This document shows positions 24,101 to 37,200 of a DNA stretch of 64,000 nt, in pieces. The stretch lies in contig JAAGOF010000070.1 in NCBI GenBank assembly GCA_010645155.1, forward strand, positions 385,947 to 449,946, given 5' to 3'. Numbering within the stretch: position 1 is the first letter of the stretch; every line of letters begins with the position of its first letter. Under the pieces are notes generated by a model. That model made no database searches. It was not told the DNA's origin and was given only the letters and a program-made list of their open reading frames with translations. The DNA is from Tigriopus japonicus. Its lineage: Eukaryota; Arthropoda; Copepoda; Harpacticoida; Harpacticidae. A program made the position numbers and the translations under genes.

Positions 24101-27100
24101 ACATCTCGCAATACTACGAGACCATTTCGATTCACACGGAGTCGTCCACTACGAATGCTCCCAAGAGCAAGACTTCCGACTCTATTACTCGGATCTATGC
24201 TTGCGCCACCATGTGGCACGAGACTCGCAGTGAGATGATGGAGATGCTCAAGTCCATCTTCCGTATGGATGAAGATCAGTCGGCTCGTCGAGTGGCGCAA
24301 AAGTATCTCAAGGTGGTGGACGCAGATTACTACGAATTTGAAAGTAAGTTTTATTTTTTGTTTTTTTCCCAATGACAATCGATTCATTCATGATTCCTTA
24401 CTAATGATGCCTATTTCTTCCCCGTTTGCAGCTCATATCTATTTCGATGACGCGTTTGAAATCAGTGATGTGTGTGATGATTGGATGCAAGTCAACCAGT
24501 TCGTTCGCATCTTTGTGGGTTGCATGGATGAAGCTGCTTCATATGTGCATCAGACAACCATTCGTCTCCGACCTCCGAAAAAGATTCCCACGCCATATGG
24601 TGGTCGGTTGGTATACACTCTGCCCGGAAAAACCAAGATGGTTGTTCACATGAAGGACAAAAGCCGAATTAGACACAAGAAACGGTGGTCTCAGTGCATG
24701 TACATGTACTATCTCTTGGGTCATCGACTCATGGAACTGCCCATTTCCGTCGATCGTAAGGCCGTATTGGCCGAAAACACCTACTTACTGACTTTGGACG
24801 GGGATATCGATTTCCAGCCGCCAGCCGTGAATCTCTTGGTGGATTTGATGAAGAAGAACAAGAACCTTGGTGCCGCTTGCGGTCGTATTCATCCCGTGGG
24901 ATCGGGTCCAATGGTGTGGTACCAGCTCTTTGAGTATGCAATTGGTCATTGGCTCCAAAAGGCCACCGAACACATGATTGGATGCGTGATGTGCAGTCCT
25001 GGATGCTTCTCTCTGTTCCGTGCCAAGGCTTTGATGGATGACAACGTGATGCGACGCTACACCACCACTTCGGAAGAACCTCGACATTACGTCCAATACG
25101 ATCAGGGTGAAGATCGCTGGCTCTGCACCCTTCTCCTCCAACGAGGTTATCGTGTCGAGTACTCAGCTGCCTCCGATGCCTACACTCATTGTCCCGAGGG
25201 CTTCAACGAGTTCTTCAATCAACGTCGTCGATGGGTCCCCTCGACCATTGCCAATATTTTTGACTTGCTCATGGACTACAAGCACACCGTGAAAATCAAC
25301 GATAACATCTCCTTGCCTTATATCTGGTACCAATGCATGTTGATGATGGGAACTGTCATTGGACCCGGAACCATCTTCCTTATGTTGGTGGGAGCGTTTG
25401 TGGCCGCTTTCCGTATCTCGAATTGGAACTCCTTTACATACAACTTGCTACCCATCGCCGCTTACACGATTTGTTGCCTCACCTGCAAGAGTAACTTACA
25501 GCTCCTACTCTCTGGTATCCTGTCCACTTTTTACGCTTTAGTCATGATGGCCGTGATTGTGGGAACAGCGCTTCAATTGGGCGAGGACGGAATTGGATCG
25601 CCTTCGGCTATCTTCTTGATTTCCATGGTGGGGTCGTTTTTCATAGCAGCGTGTCTGCATCCCCAAGAGTTTTGGTGCATCGTGCCCGGTCTGATCTACT
25701 TGTTGTGCATTCCTGCCATGTACTTGCTCCTGATCATCTATTCCATCACCAATTTGAACGTGGTCTCATGGGGCACTCGAGAAGTGGCTGTGAAGAAGAC
25801 CAAAAAGGAAATGGAAGAGGAACGAAAACAGGCTACTATGCAACAGAAGAAGGCCAAGAAAGAGGGCGTTTGGGGGCTTTTAATGAACGGCAACGATGAG
25901 GAAGAGGAGGGTGGCGTGGATTTCTCCATTGGCAACGTCATTCGACTCATGCTCTTCACGCATAAAAAGGACAACCAAGATCGGGTCCAATTGCTACGAA
26001 TCGCCGATTCTTTGGATACGCTGACTAAACGATTGGATAACATTGAAAAGTAAGTAACACAATGCTGTATATTGTTCCAATATTATCTCACATTGGATGC
26101 TCCTTTAGCGCCGTGGATCCTCATGTCTCATCGATCAAGAAACAGAGACGAAAGTCCTCGCGGATGTCGGCTCATGGAGAAATTCTCAACAATGTGTCCG
26201 AATCGGGAGACATCTTGGAACTCTCCGATGAGGAAGAAAGCGAGATCAGCGAGCCTAAAGAGGAACGAGATGATTTGATCAACCCATTCTGGTTGGAAGA
26301 TAAGGACTTGGGCAAGGGTGAAGTGGATTACTTGTCAGGATTGGAGGTGCAGTTTTGGAAGGATCTTCTGGAGAAGTATCTCCATCCTTTGGATGCTGAT
26401 AAACAGAAACAGGTGCGTACGAGATGAATTAGATGAAATGGCACATCGAGTCAATGCTTGATAAGAAAAAAATTACCTCCTCTTCTTTTATGATTTAGGC
26501 TTTGATTACCCAAGGATTGAAAGAGTTGCGAAACAAATCGGTGTTTTTCTTCGCTGTCTTTAATGCGTTATTCGTTCTGATCATCTTCATGTTGACTCTC
26601 CATAAAGATACACTTCACATTGACTGGCCTTTGGGAGTGAAAGAAAACATCACTGTAACCGAAGATCAACAGGTATGTTTTGGCCGCTATTGGTTTAAGA
26701 AGTATTCTTGATGCTTAAAATGCCCTCCTTTCATTTACAGGTTTTGGTCAGCAAGGAATATTTGCATCTTGAGCCGATTGGTATCGTGTTGGTGTTCTTC
26801 TTCTTTGCCATCATTTTGATCCAGTTCATTGCCATGTTGTTCCATCGATTTGGGACCATTTCCCATATTTTGGCTTCAACCGAATTGAACTGTTTCAAGC
26901 GAAAGGAAGACGTTCTTTCTGATGAGGCTTTGATCGAGAAGAATGCCGTGGAGATTGTCAAACAGATGCAGAAACTCCGTGGAATCGACGGCGAGTACGA
27001 TAGCGAATCCAGTTCCAGTAATCGATTGGCACACCGAAGAACCATTCACATGTTGGAGAAGAATCGCCAAAAGAAGAGAGCCATTGGAACCCTTGATGTG

Positions 27101-27624
27101 GCATTCAAGAAGCGTTTCTTCGCCCTCTCCAATAACCCCGAACAGGAAGGATCCGACGGAAAGGGACCACGTAAGTTATTCTAAAGGAAAATGCCCGAAT
27201 CCATGCATAATGAACGTTTTGTCCCCGTTTTACAGAAACCCCAATCTTAGGAAGCAAGATGCCAATGCGAAGGGAGACCTTGAAAGCCTTGGAACATCGT
27301 CGCGATGACGTCATGAACGAGCGGAAGCAATCGAAAATGCAAACCCTGGGGGCCAGTAACCCTTACAATAACAACAAGGACAAACACCGCAATGCTACCA
27401 AGATCACCCACGATACCGTGGAACGCATCTTTACCAACGGTGGCGCCTCTGGTGGAGGAATCGATAACTCGGGTTTTGAAGGGGGTCCGTCCAATACCGA
27501 CGACGAGTTGAGCTCGACGGCCGGAAAGAACCCGCTTCGATCCTCGATCACGTTCAAGGATCGGAGTGATCAGCTCAGAAATTCACTCGATCGCCGATCG
27601 ACCAGCGCCACCTCGAAAATGTGA
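18134..27624 (+). CDS. CHS1: Chitin synthase (GT2 family, arthropod type), 1609 aa
   Basis: Ten coding exons: 18134-18157, 19883-20001, 22442-22733, 22800-23049, 23114-24343, 24432-26049, 26109-26412, 26499-26672, 26741-27170 and 27236-27624. All phases agree and sum to 1610 codons. The enzyme polymerises UDP-N-acetylglucosamine into chitin and extrudes it through the plasma membrane for cuticle or gut matrix. Visible marks are: an acidic N-terminus (DDFSDDETSPLTEP); clusters of N-terminal helices; CATMWHE at 592-598; the metal/UDP-binding DGD at 761-763; the catalytic EDRWL at 865-869; product-site QRRRW at 902-906; and SWGTREV near 1084-1090 after a helix cluster. Around 1158-1177 the heptad-like LLRIADSLDTLTKRL suggests the coiled coil found in class A enzymes (hence the tentative symbol). 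Two more C-terminal helices and a disordered tail follow. Length fits the family (about 1,520-1,600). The first coding exon gives only eight residues, followed by a 1.7-kb intron. Confidence 0.95.
18158..19882 (+). other. Intron 1 of chitin synthase
   Basis: This 1725-bp intron runs from GGG|GTAAGT to TTTTTTTCCAG|CG. It includes short CAG/AGG-rich low-complexity stretches near 18640-18790. No further exon could be supported. Confidence 0.6.
20002..22441 (+). other. Intron 2 of chitin synthase
   Basis: This 2440-bp intron runs from AAG|GTAAGC to TTCTCTTAG|CC. It contains simple repeats: ACC/TACC around 21180-21220, AGCA around 21378-21395, GAAA around 21815-21845, and CA around 21910-21932. 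There is no alternative exon that I can support. Confidence 0.6.
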
Positions 27625-28218
27625 AGCCCAAGAGCGCCGCTCTCCATGACCCATTGAGGTGGTTTGGGTGTTCCAATGCCCGCCACTCAACAACCATTGT
27701 CTCGATTCTGTTTTCTGTGATTCCCCATTTTTGACTTCGAGGTGCCAGTCATGTTCTCGAGGTTGCACAGTCCGATTTGATGATTGACCCATGGAAACAT
27801 GGAAGGTGGTACGTGTGGATGATGCCTGTTCCAATCTGTTTGTAAGGACCCCACTCGCTGTGTTCGTGCCTCAAGTTGTTCTTACTACTACTACTATTTG
27901 CTACTACAACATGATATTGAAGAAATACATTTGTCAACTTACAAAAACACCTGTGGATTGCGAGTTTCAAAAAGTCAAATTTATTAAGTAGTCAGTACAA
28001 AAGATGATGATTGTTGATAATAGCGCTGATTCATCAAATGTTTAAGATGGTCCAGTTAATTGGGGATGAGAATCTGACTTTTCAGTTAGTAAGTGTGCGT
28101 GGGAATGTCCAAAAATCGGGCTCTTCTTGAACTGACAAACATGATCACACATGTTAAGAGAGTAAAAACAAACCAATCAAAGTAATTAATGCCATTGGTG
28201 GTGAACTGTTTCCATCCA
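27625..28218. other. Tail-to-tail intergenic region, chitin synthase / supervillin
   Basis: This 594-bp stretch contains both 3' UTRs. A minus-strand AATAAA (27980-27985) serves supervillin. No plus-strand AATAAA is visible close to the chitin synthase stop. Confidence 0.5.
27980..27985 (-). terminator. Candidate poly(A) signal of supervillin
   Basis: TTTATT on the plus strand reads AATAAA on the minus strand, about 235 nt past the TGA at 28219-28221. Confidence 0.4.
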
Positions 28219-31200
28219 TCAGAATAATCCTTTCTCCTTTCGAATTGCGATTTGCTTCCAACGTGGAAATGTCACATAATCCTTCTTGGTGAAGCTAAAG
28301 TGGGACTGCAAATTAGAAAGGGAAAGACTGAAAAGGCTGAAAAACTTATCGAGTTCAACCTCCAGACCTTACCTGGAATTCATCTTCGCTTAAGTAGCGC
28401 TCTAATTTGGCGGGATCGACTCCATCTGGTAAAGGTCTCTGCTGGAGCTCTTCCCAAGAGTACTCAGTCTTACTCAATGCCTCCAAAGTCATTTCCAAAT
28501 CAGTGTGTTTCACATGCTAAATCAAATGAAAAAGTACAGTCAATGTTGCCATTCAAACTCCTCGGAACATTTCGTCTGTCTCACCTCTTCATTGAGGCGC
28601 CTGGCGTCGGGTTGATCAACCCAAATGGGGAAAAGGTTCGTGAACTCCAAAGGCTCCCAACCAGCCCAAACCAGTTCAGCTTTGGGGGCCCTGGATCCCA
28701 AACCATAGCGCAACCGTCTGTAGTCAACAGCCGTTTGCATGGCTGCTCTTCTCTCGGCATGCCACCGGATCATTCCTGAGCCGGTGATGTTGTTGTTCTG
28801 ATTGTTGGGATTATCCTCATTGGCGTCGTAATTGGGATCGGTGGGCACCTCGGGCCAATAGCCTTGCCAAAGCCATAGCTTGTTGCCCACGTCAAACAGG
28901 AAAAGAGCTGAAATTTGTGAATTCGTGTTTGAGCTTTAAGGTCTTCTTTAAGCCCTAGAAAGTTTTTATTACCTGGTTGGTCGGAGGAGTAGAGGTCACT
29001 CTGACTGAATGGCATCGTGTTGAGGACCTCCACGTTGAGGAATGGGCAGATAATTTCGGTCACGTTGAATTGTCCCGTGGCTACGGAGCTCATGTGGAAT
29101 AGTCGGGGACTACGAGATGGACCAGGGAATTTTCGCAAGTAGGTATTGGATGGCAGGCCTAGAGCGGATTTTACAACGCTACTCTCTTGCCCTTCAGTCT
29201 CAATGTGAAGCGTCACGTTTTTGGATTGGAATCCCATTTCTTCCGGGAGGGTGGCTTCCAGTTTTTTAGCCGCTTCGATGGCCATTGTCTGTTTATGGCC
29301 AGGAGAAGAGACTCCTTGCCAAACGAATATCTTGGATTGTTCAACATTGACCAATACGAATGATCCAATGCTTCGAAGATTAGTACAACTCACAGTGACT
29401 TCCTCGAGACAAGATTCTTCGGAACACTCTCCCCTGAGCATAAACATTCTCCAGGGAGACTTTTGCGGCTGTCTCGAGGCTCGACTAGTCCGTTTCCCAC
29501 GGTAGATTACCATACTCCCGTTCCACATATTCAGAAAAGCTGCGTGTTCTTTGCCATGGTCCACTCTTAATTGAGGTCCTTCTTCACGGTCCATTTCCAC
29601 AGTCATCAACGCGGAAGCGCCTTTCTCCGTGGTTTTGGAATCGGCGCCTTGCCAAAAGAAGTAAGCACACCGTTCTCGACCAACTGCAGCGTGCTTCGAA
29701 GGCCGGCCTTTGAGGTCTCGACCGGTGAGTGAGACCTTGTACATCCATCGAACTACATAAGTGTCCTCCGAGTGGAATTGACCACTCCAGTCTTTAGGCA
29801 GTTCAGCGATGTTATACTCGTTGACGTGATGGACTTGAACGGACAAGGTTTCGAGCTCGTATTGACGTCTTTCGCTTTCGTCGTAATATCCCCGACCTCG
29901 TCCCAAATAACTATTCTCTAGCTCTAAATTGGGGTCTTCGACAACCCATTTGATCATGGTCTCGGCATCGTAGGGTTGAACGTCAATCTCTCCTATCTGG
30001 TGATTATCAATGGCCCTAGCGAGTTTGATTTCACTTTGTTTCACGCGACTTATTTTGGCTTGATCTGGCCAGTCCAAAAACTTCTCCTTGAATAGGATCG
30101 TTTCCATGTTCTGGTTGATTTTGCCCATGATACCCCAACTGGGACGGGTTCCTTGACTTTGATGGTCCAAGAGAGGGTGTGGGCAATCAGCGCCGGAGAA
30201 ATCAAAGCCAGAATCCCAAACTTTCTTCAAAAGATTGAGACCGGCTTTGCGTAACTCAGGTTCAGCATTGGATCCATTCCATGAGTAGGTCTCTGTACCA
30301 AAGTCAATGACTAGAACTTTCGCAGGATCGAGGAGTTCGTGTTTCGGCATGCAACCCCAAGCTTTTTCGCACGGGATGAGCTCTTCCACTCCGTTGTGAA
30401 TAGCCACTTCCCAGACCAAATTCAAATCGTTGATGGTCAGTTCGAATTCCTCGTCTTCAGAAGCTGGACCCGCAGGCTTCGACAAAGACTCCTTGTCCTC
30501 CAAACGATCTTCAGGAACTCCGAGGATGGACCAGAATTCTCTTTCGGCTTTGGAGGATCCAAAGAGTTTCTCCTCTTCCAAAGTGTGAATGCGCTCTGAT
30601 CTTTTACAACCCAAATCCTTCTTCTTCAGGATGGTGGCGGCAATTTCGGCGGAGCGGGACTTCTCAATGACATTGGCATAACGTCCTTGCCAATTGAAGA
30701 TTTGTTTATTGGTCACCAAGATAAACGCATCGCCACTGTTGATAGATTCAGCCACAGGCTTCACCAAACGGGTCTGGCAACATCGACGGCCCTTAACTTG
30801 CAACAACATGGGCGATTTGTACGGAATGAATTCAGACTGAATCTCACCTACATTGGAGCTTTTCCGCAATTGAATATTGGAAAAATCTTCGGTAGCAGCT
30901 AAGCCTGCTATAGCTTCTTCAGCTAGATGGGCGTGCTTACTATTGGTGCTCGCTCGTTTGTGATCTCTTCTGAGGGTGACTTCAGGCGACGATTGAGACG
31001 CAACCACGGGTTCTGGTTCGTCTATATGGGTGAATGTTAGTACTTTGACATCTGTTCGCTCTGCAAGTGACTTGACGGGATTTCTCGCAGTCCGTCGATT
31101 TGGATGGGCACGAGATATTCTTTTGGGCATGGACAAGCGACTAGACTCGAATGTCATGATGGAATCGAAATCAAATTCTTCTGCCGGTTCGTTGAGTGGC

Positions 31201-34200
31201 GAAGGAGTTTGATTTTCTACCATTGAAATGGACGGCAAACGCATTGAGGAGAAAAACGAATCCAATCCTTGATCACTCTTCAACTCTTCGTGGGTGGCCA
31301 ATGTCAAGTCAGGTTTATTCAAACTCTTTGAATTGGCTTTAATCTGGGAGAGATCTATCTTGTTGCCGGTGTAGCTCCTTAGCTTTGGAGTTTTCTTGAC
31401 CCGATCCGAATGAACCCGATCCAGATCCTCATTGGGAGCTCGTCGAGGGGTTCTGGGACTGACCGAGGCAGCCCGAGCATCCGGGCTCACATGGAGCAAA
31501 TTGGGTGATTCCACGGTCGACTTGGACCTTTGGTCGCTCTGCATTTTCCCGGCCACGGTGTATTTGCCCACATCTTTCTCGCCGATTCGTGTCTGCCAGG
31601 TTTGGGCGGATTTCTCGAGCTTATTTAAGCGGTCATAAATACTGATTGGTCGTTTGTTTTCGGAAGAGCTTTTGTTTCTTAACGTGACCTCTTGAACGGT
31701 GGTGTCATTCTCTTCTGTGATGGAAATTGATTTGCTCGGCGAATTGTAATCCGCAGCCTTCTGGAGTTGACGGACTCGATCGTCCAGTAAACTATTCGTT
31801 GTCGAAGTCCTATTATTCAAGTTATTGTTTGTCGTCATGGATGAGGTTCGCCATTGACCATTGTTCTCCTTATCACAAGATTGCTCGGTCAAGTTGCTGT
31901 TCAAAATGTCCAACGCGGGATTGGCCTTTTCTCCATTGATCTTGCCGGGGACCTTCTTCTTCCAATTCTCTTCCCCACTCTTTTTGAGGGCAGCCAATCT
32001 GAAACGAGAGTTTTAATATTAATTCGCCCTTAAGAATTTCCGTTCTCATTTCAAAAGCAAACCCACCTCTCCGTGATTCCCGTTCCACCCACGGGTATCT
32101 TCCTGTCTCTCTCCATGATGAGTTCCCGTTCAGTCAAGTCCCAGCTTTCCTTGAGCTCTCTGGTTAATGATTGGTGATTATCACAAAACTGGGAGATGGG
32201 ATGTGGGGGAAACACTAATGCGGGATCCTGGGCTTTGGACAACTGATAATACGCCTCAGGATTCAGGTCACTCGTTACTGTTCCTGTTGTTGATGATGAA
32301 GTTGAAGATTGTGGAGGGAGAACGTCTTCGGCGTTGCTGTTCAGTCGAAGGCTTGAATTGCGAAGCACACTGCAATTCAAATGCACATGTTCACGAGCTC
32401 AGTCAGAGAGGAATTCAAATATTAGCGAGTGAGAGGGTAAATAATAAACGCAACGCAAGTGATTCGACCAGATAAGCGGGTACATGAAGGTGTTAAAAAG
32501 TGAAAAATCGCCAGTTTCCAGCACTGACGAGTCGTAGACGTGTCACAGAGGCTGAATATCGACGAAAATGCAAAGAGCACGGATAAATAATGCAAGTAGA
32601 AGGATGTGTCCATGAAAACCGCCACCCAAACTCATATTAGCCTTGTACTTGTTGTTGTTGGGAGCGGATGGAGAACCAGTACCTGCATCACCAAGTCTAG
32701 ATGGTTTACTGGTCTCAGTCGGATAATGACGTGCGCGAAACAAGGAGGAGGTTTATGACTTGGGATCACAGAAGTAGAAGAAGCCCCTCACAAGAACAAT
32801 ATTCACACTTCGAGCTCACAAGCAAGCGGACACAACAACATGCAGTGGTGGTGTTCTCAACCACACCATCCACGACGGAAATATGTAAAAAGTTTTAGTA
32901 AAATATCACTGGCTTCCCTTGCACCAAGGCTTGTTTGTTGCCTGTTCGTGTTGGAGGATTCGAGTGTCCGGAATTCGGATCGAATCCCCCTCTCAGTCAT
33001 CAGTCAGAACAATGCGCGCGTACGCACGCTCGAAGCGCGTTTGTTAGGTCATTGGGATGGACGGATCGAGAGCGAGGAATTGGTCGACTTCCGCCGACTT
33101 TGAACCCGGGCTGAAATGGCCGAGATTTCGGCGGGTCTTTGTGGCTCATGGAACACGGTACTCATTTGATCTGAAGAGGTCAATGTTCAGAACAGATCTG
33201 TGGACCAAAGACATTTGGAAACCAGATTCGGAGGTAGTGCCACAGGTGCTATCGAGTTTTGTTTATGAGGTCATGGGCCAAAAACAAACGATTCCGAGAC
33301 AATGACTTTTTTTAACATATTTGGCATTAAATGGTGAAACATTTTCTTTGAAATTACGTTAGTCATATTATAGCCAATATTGGTCTGAAACATGGGTAAA
33401 ATCTCTTGTGCACACCCATTCATTTTAGATAACTCTCATTGAACATTCTTGGAGAACACAATCAAAATTTTGTTGTATTGAATCGAATTAACGGCGAAAA
33501 AGGGCTTGCATAATTGAGTTTTGTTAATTAGGTCAGGAGCCAAAAAGGATCCCGATGCCAAGTCATATTAAATATGCTTGTAACAAAAAATATTCAATTT
33601 AGAATGTATGAATACTTTAGTTCGTGTTGTTTTCAAACATTGATGAAATATCTTTTGCCAGTCAATTTTCTGATTTTTTTGATCAACATTCTCGAAGGAC
33701 ACAATCAAAACTTAAATCGAATTGTACTCGATTTGGATTGTTCAAAAGGTGAACACAATCATACGAACCCCCAAGAATTGATCAAAGTGAATGCTCCGCT
33801 CCATAAGTAGAGTTAAAGCATATTTCAATTGGTTAGTGAACTAACAAGCAATCAAAATTCAAATAAGCATGCGAGAGTACTTATCCATTGACTAAATCTC
33901 ACTGGAATTTAAAATGATTTCTCCAGCTTGAATAAGCACCGTGAGAAGGAAAGATAAAAAGGGGAAGAAAGAGTGAGTGTTTGCTCGATGATACCGTTCA
34001 AGTTACGCGGATTTCGTTCTCACATACATACAGGAACGGAATCCAAAAAAATCGGGGTGGCGTGAGCATCTTCGGCTAGCAAAGGATTGCTTTTGTTGGT
34101 ATCAAAGGGATCTAGAATTTATGGACGAGTGTCCCTTCCTGTGCTCCTGAATGGAGCGGAATCTAGGAAAAAAAGATGACTCATGCCCAACGACAAAAAT

Positions 34201-37200
34201 CTCCTCCTCATAAGTGCTTGTGTTGTTGGCTTGCTACGTAGATCGGCGAGATGAGCCTTCGTCACGTCAAAAGGCATATTATCCATTAAGTCGGTTTGAG
34301 AATAAGAAGGATCGTAAATTCAGGACTATAGCGAGATCCTGTCGCTTACTCGTTATCCGAATCGTGGCAGCAAATTCAACTTGGAACCACTTCCCCCATG
34401 AATTATGGTTCAAGCAACACATGCAGGATTAGATGACGATACCCGCAACACAAACAACAATTTGGCTTGACCTGCATAAAAAAAAAGCCACAGAGCCTTG
34501 TAAATGCCAGCCTCATGTGGGAATCCCTTTTTTCTTCTTCTACTTGACTCGTGACTGACAATCTGATGGACAGAGCTCGTCAGATTGGCAAAAACGGCGA
34601 TTAGAATCAGCTCTTGAATGTCCTGGCTCACTTTGTTGTCTTCTTGATTTGTGGTGAAGCTAATCGAACAACAGTTACAATCTCTATCTGAAGGAGGATT
34701 GCTTGAGCATGGAGCAAGCAAAGTAGAGGTGAGGTATTGTACAGTGAATGTCATGTGAAAATAACGTTCCAAGGGCCTTCCATCCCAACTCGAGAATAAC
34801 CTTGACAAACCCACCTCCCACTTGATTGACATTAGTCCGAGAAAATGGATGCCTAGTACAACAATATCACCGCCTTGGGTCAAAATCAGGCTCGGTGACT
34901 CAAGGTGAATATTCAACCCAATCATGCAAGGCACAGAAAGATAACACACGTGAGAACGTAGACATGCACACAAAACAAAAAAAAACTCAGACCCAGATTG
35001 ACCTTGAATAGCACCAACAAGTTCAGGAACGAATCCTGCTACTTCTAGACTACAGTCCTTCCTCAAGCATTTAAGCAACAGGGTGCATGAGACACTCCAA
35101 AGTCCGAAGAAGTCCCATTTCAAACATTCCCGTTCTCAATCACAACCCTGTTGTCGTTATTACTGTCGTTGAGGTATGCATGCTTGGCAAATCAAACGAG
35201 CAATTATCGGGCATGAGTTGGGATTGACAAAGAAATATCGGATTGCAGATTTGGCTAAGTGCCTTATTGGCGAATACCTGAGCTAAGCAATAAGTAGGAA
35301 CGTGTTCATGCTCCAGATTGGCATGGTTTGTTATTGTTGTTGTCATGATCTTGTGAAGGAGGTCTCTTATGGAGTCATGCCATGAGATGACATTACCGAC
35401 CATTAAGAAAGAGCGCTGTTTTCAATTACTATTGATAACGAGCGTGAAGTACGACTACTACGTACACGTACAGCATACCCACTGCATACTGCGTCAAGTC
35501 TCTGTCATTCATTGGGGACGGATGGCGGATGAGATGGGAGGCCCGAGGTCACAATTAACCTCCTCTTCCAAAGAACTATCGTGGTTCAATCTTGATTGAC
35601 TGGCAGGATCAGCCAAAGAAGACAAGGAATATACACGCAAAAAAGCCTCGACGTATGTAAGTCGGCAATGGATTCCATGACTCAGCTTTGCTTGGCCAGG
35701 AAGACTTGATTCCGCCTTATCCTATTCTTAATGGTCCTTCGAAACGTATATCCTTATCAATATTGATTCGCTTTGTTTTCTGTATTTCGACATGACTCGG
35801 ATCTTTATCGTGGATACGTCGTAAGTAGGTAAGTAGTAGTAGTAGTAGTAGTAGTACTTGGTACTATTGGTCTCATCGCTTGAACTTGACCCATGGCAAA
35901 CTGGATCGTTTCAGATGGGATAAGCGACTTTTTGAGCAATTCTCTTTGGGATTGGCTAGTGACTCTGGTTGTTGAAGGCTGGTGTTGTTAATGCTAAAAG
36001 TGCCATTGAGGATCAAGGCTGATGATTGAGGGTTATTTCGCGAGGACGAGGAAGAGCAACCACTTTCTTGAGACTTGGCCGAAGATCGGGCAAACAATGA
36101 CCTTCACCGAGACGTCGTCAACAACAACAAAAACAACAAGAAATGGTCAGTCAGTCAGTCAGTCAGCCAACACATGACAAGCCAAGCCAACCATTGAAAA
36201 GACAGACAAATAAACACATGTACATAATATTCATCATACCCACCACCACCATTACCGCCCAGAAAGACAATGTGTGTGTGTTGTACCCCAAGATTCCATG
36301 ATTAGGCAGCAGCAGCAGCAGCAGCAAGGGAGAGGAGAGAAGAAGGAGAGAAAAAAAAGACACAAAAGTGAGATGAATGAGCATCTCAGAAGATGTCATT
36401 TTGGGCAGGTTCGATTTTAAACTTCAGACGTAGTAAATGACGACCGCACAGATTCTGAAAAATGCTTTTTTATGGTAGCCATTTAGGAATGGAATTTGGA
36501 ATGGTACTTGCTGGCATGGGCGGTTTCCGGTTACCAGAAAATTGGGATTAAAAACTGGTCGATATCTTTTCATCCGTGAGACCTTGGCTCTTTTTGAAAT
36601 ATTCATGGTTTTGAAATGAGTTAGTTGGCCAAGACACGAATTGGCTAATCGGTGAACTTGTTGAAGAAATTTACGAAGTAGCATTATTCCTTCCATCATC
36701 ACCGTGTGAAATTGAGCTCATTTCTGCTGCCTCTTCGCAACAAAAGATCCATTTCTAGCATTTGTTGGGTGAGTCAGAACAAGTGTCACGACGAAGTGAC
36801 AAAGTGTGAAGGCACAACAAAAAGGAATCCATTTAATTCCGCTCAAAGCCCTTGTCAAAGTAACATAAGGTCGGCGATATGTGAGTGCGTTATCAATTCC
36901 CACCTCTTGATCAGATCGCGGAAAATGTGTTCAATGTGCCGTAAATGCTTGGAAAATTCTTGATCGAAAAAACCCATATTTACTCACTCCCGAGAATTCA
37001 CTCTTAAGAACAGGCTTTGTTTCATGGATACTTTACATGTTGCTGATCATTTTCTGTGCGGTTCATCATGTACATATGAAGAATGTAAAAATAGATAACT
37101 CGTTTAGCATGCTTACCGTCGAGATTGTAGTGATCGATTGTTGGTCTGCTCATGGATGATGGACTTGTCCACTGTCAAATCAAAGGTGAACTCTTCGCCT

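Larger units (their letters stand above)
32370..37116 (-). other. Large internal intron of supervillin
   Basis: This is 4.7 kb between the exon ending at 37117 (phase 2) and the exon starting at 32369. It holds a possible cassette exon (35873-36101), simple repeats, a diverged direct duplication (33250-33740), and a CpG-richer zone near 33010-33070 with a consensus donor at 32682/32683 that may mark an internal promoter. A 237-codon minus-strand frame at 34410-35123 looks non-coding. Confidence 0.5.

Noticed and set aside
34410..35123. 237-codon minus-strand reading frame
   Set aside because: It has no family resemblance, odd hydrophobic composition, no splice sites in phase with the supervillin exons, and lies in an intron. 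A chance frame is more likely.
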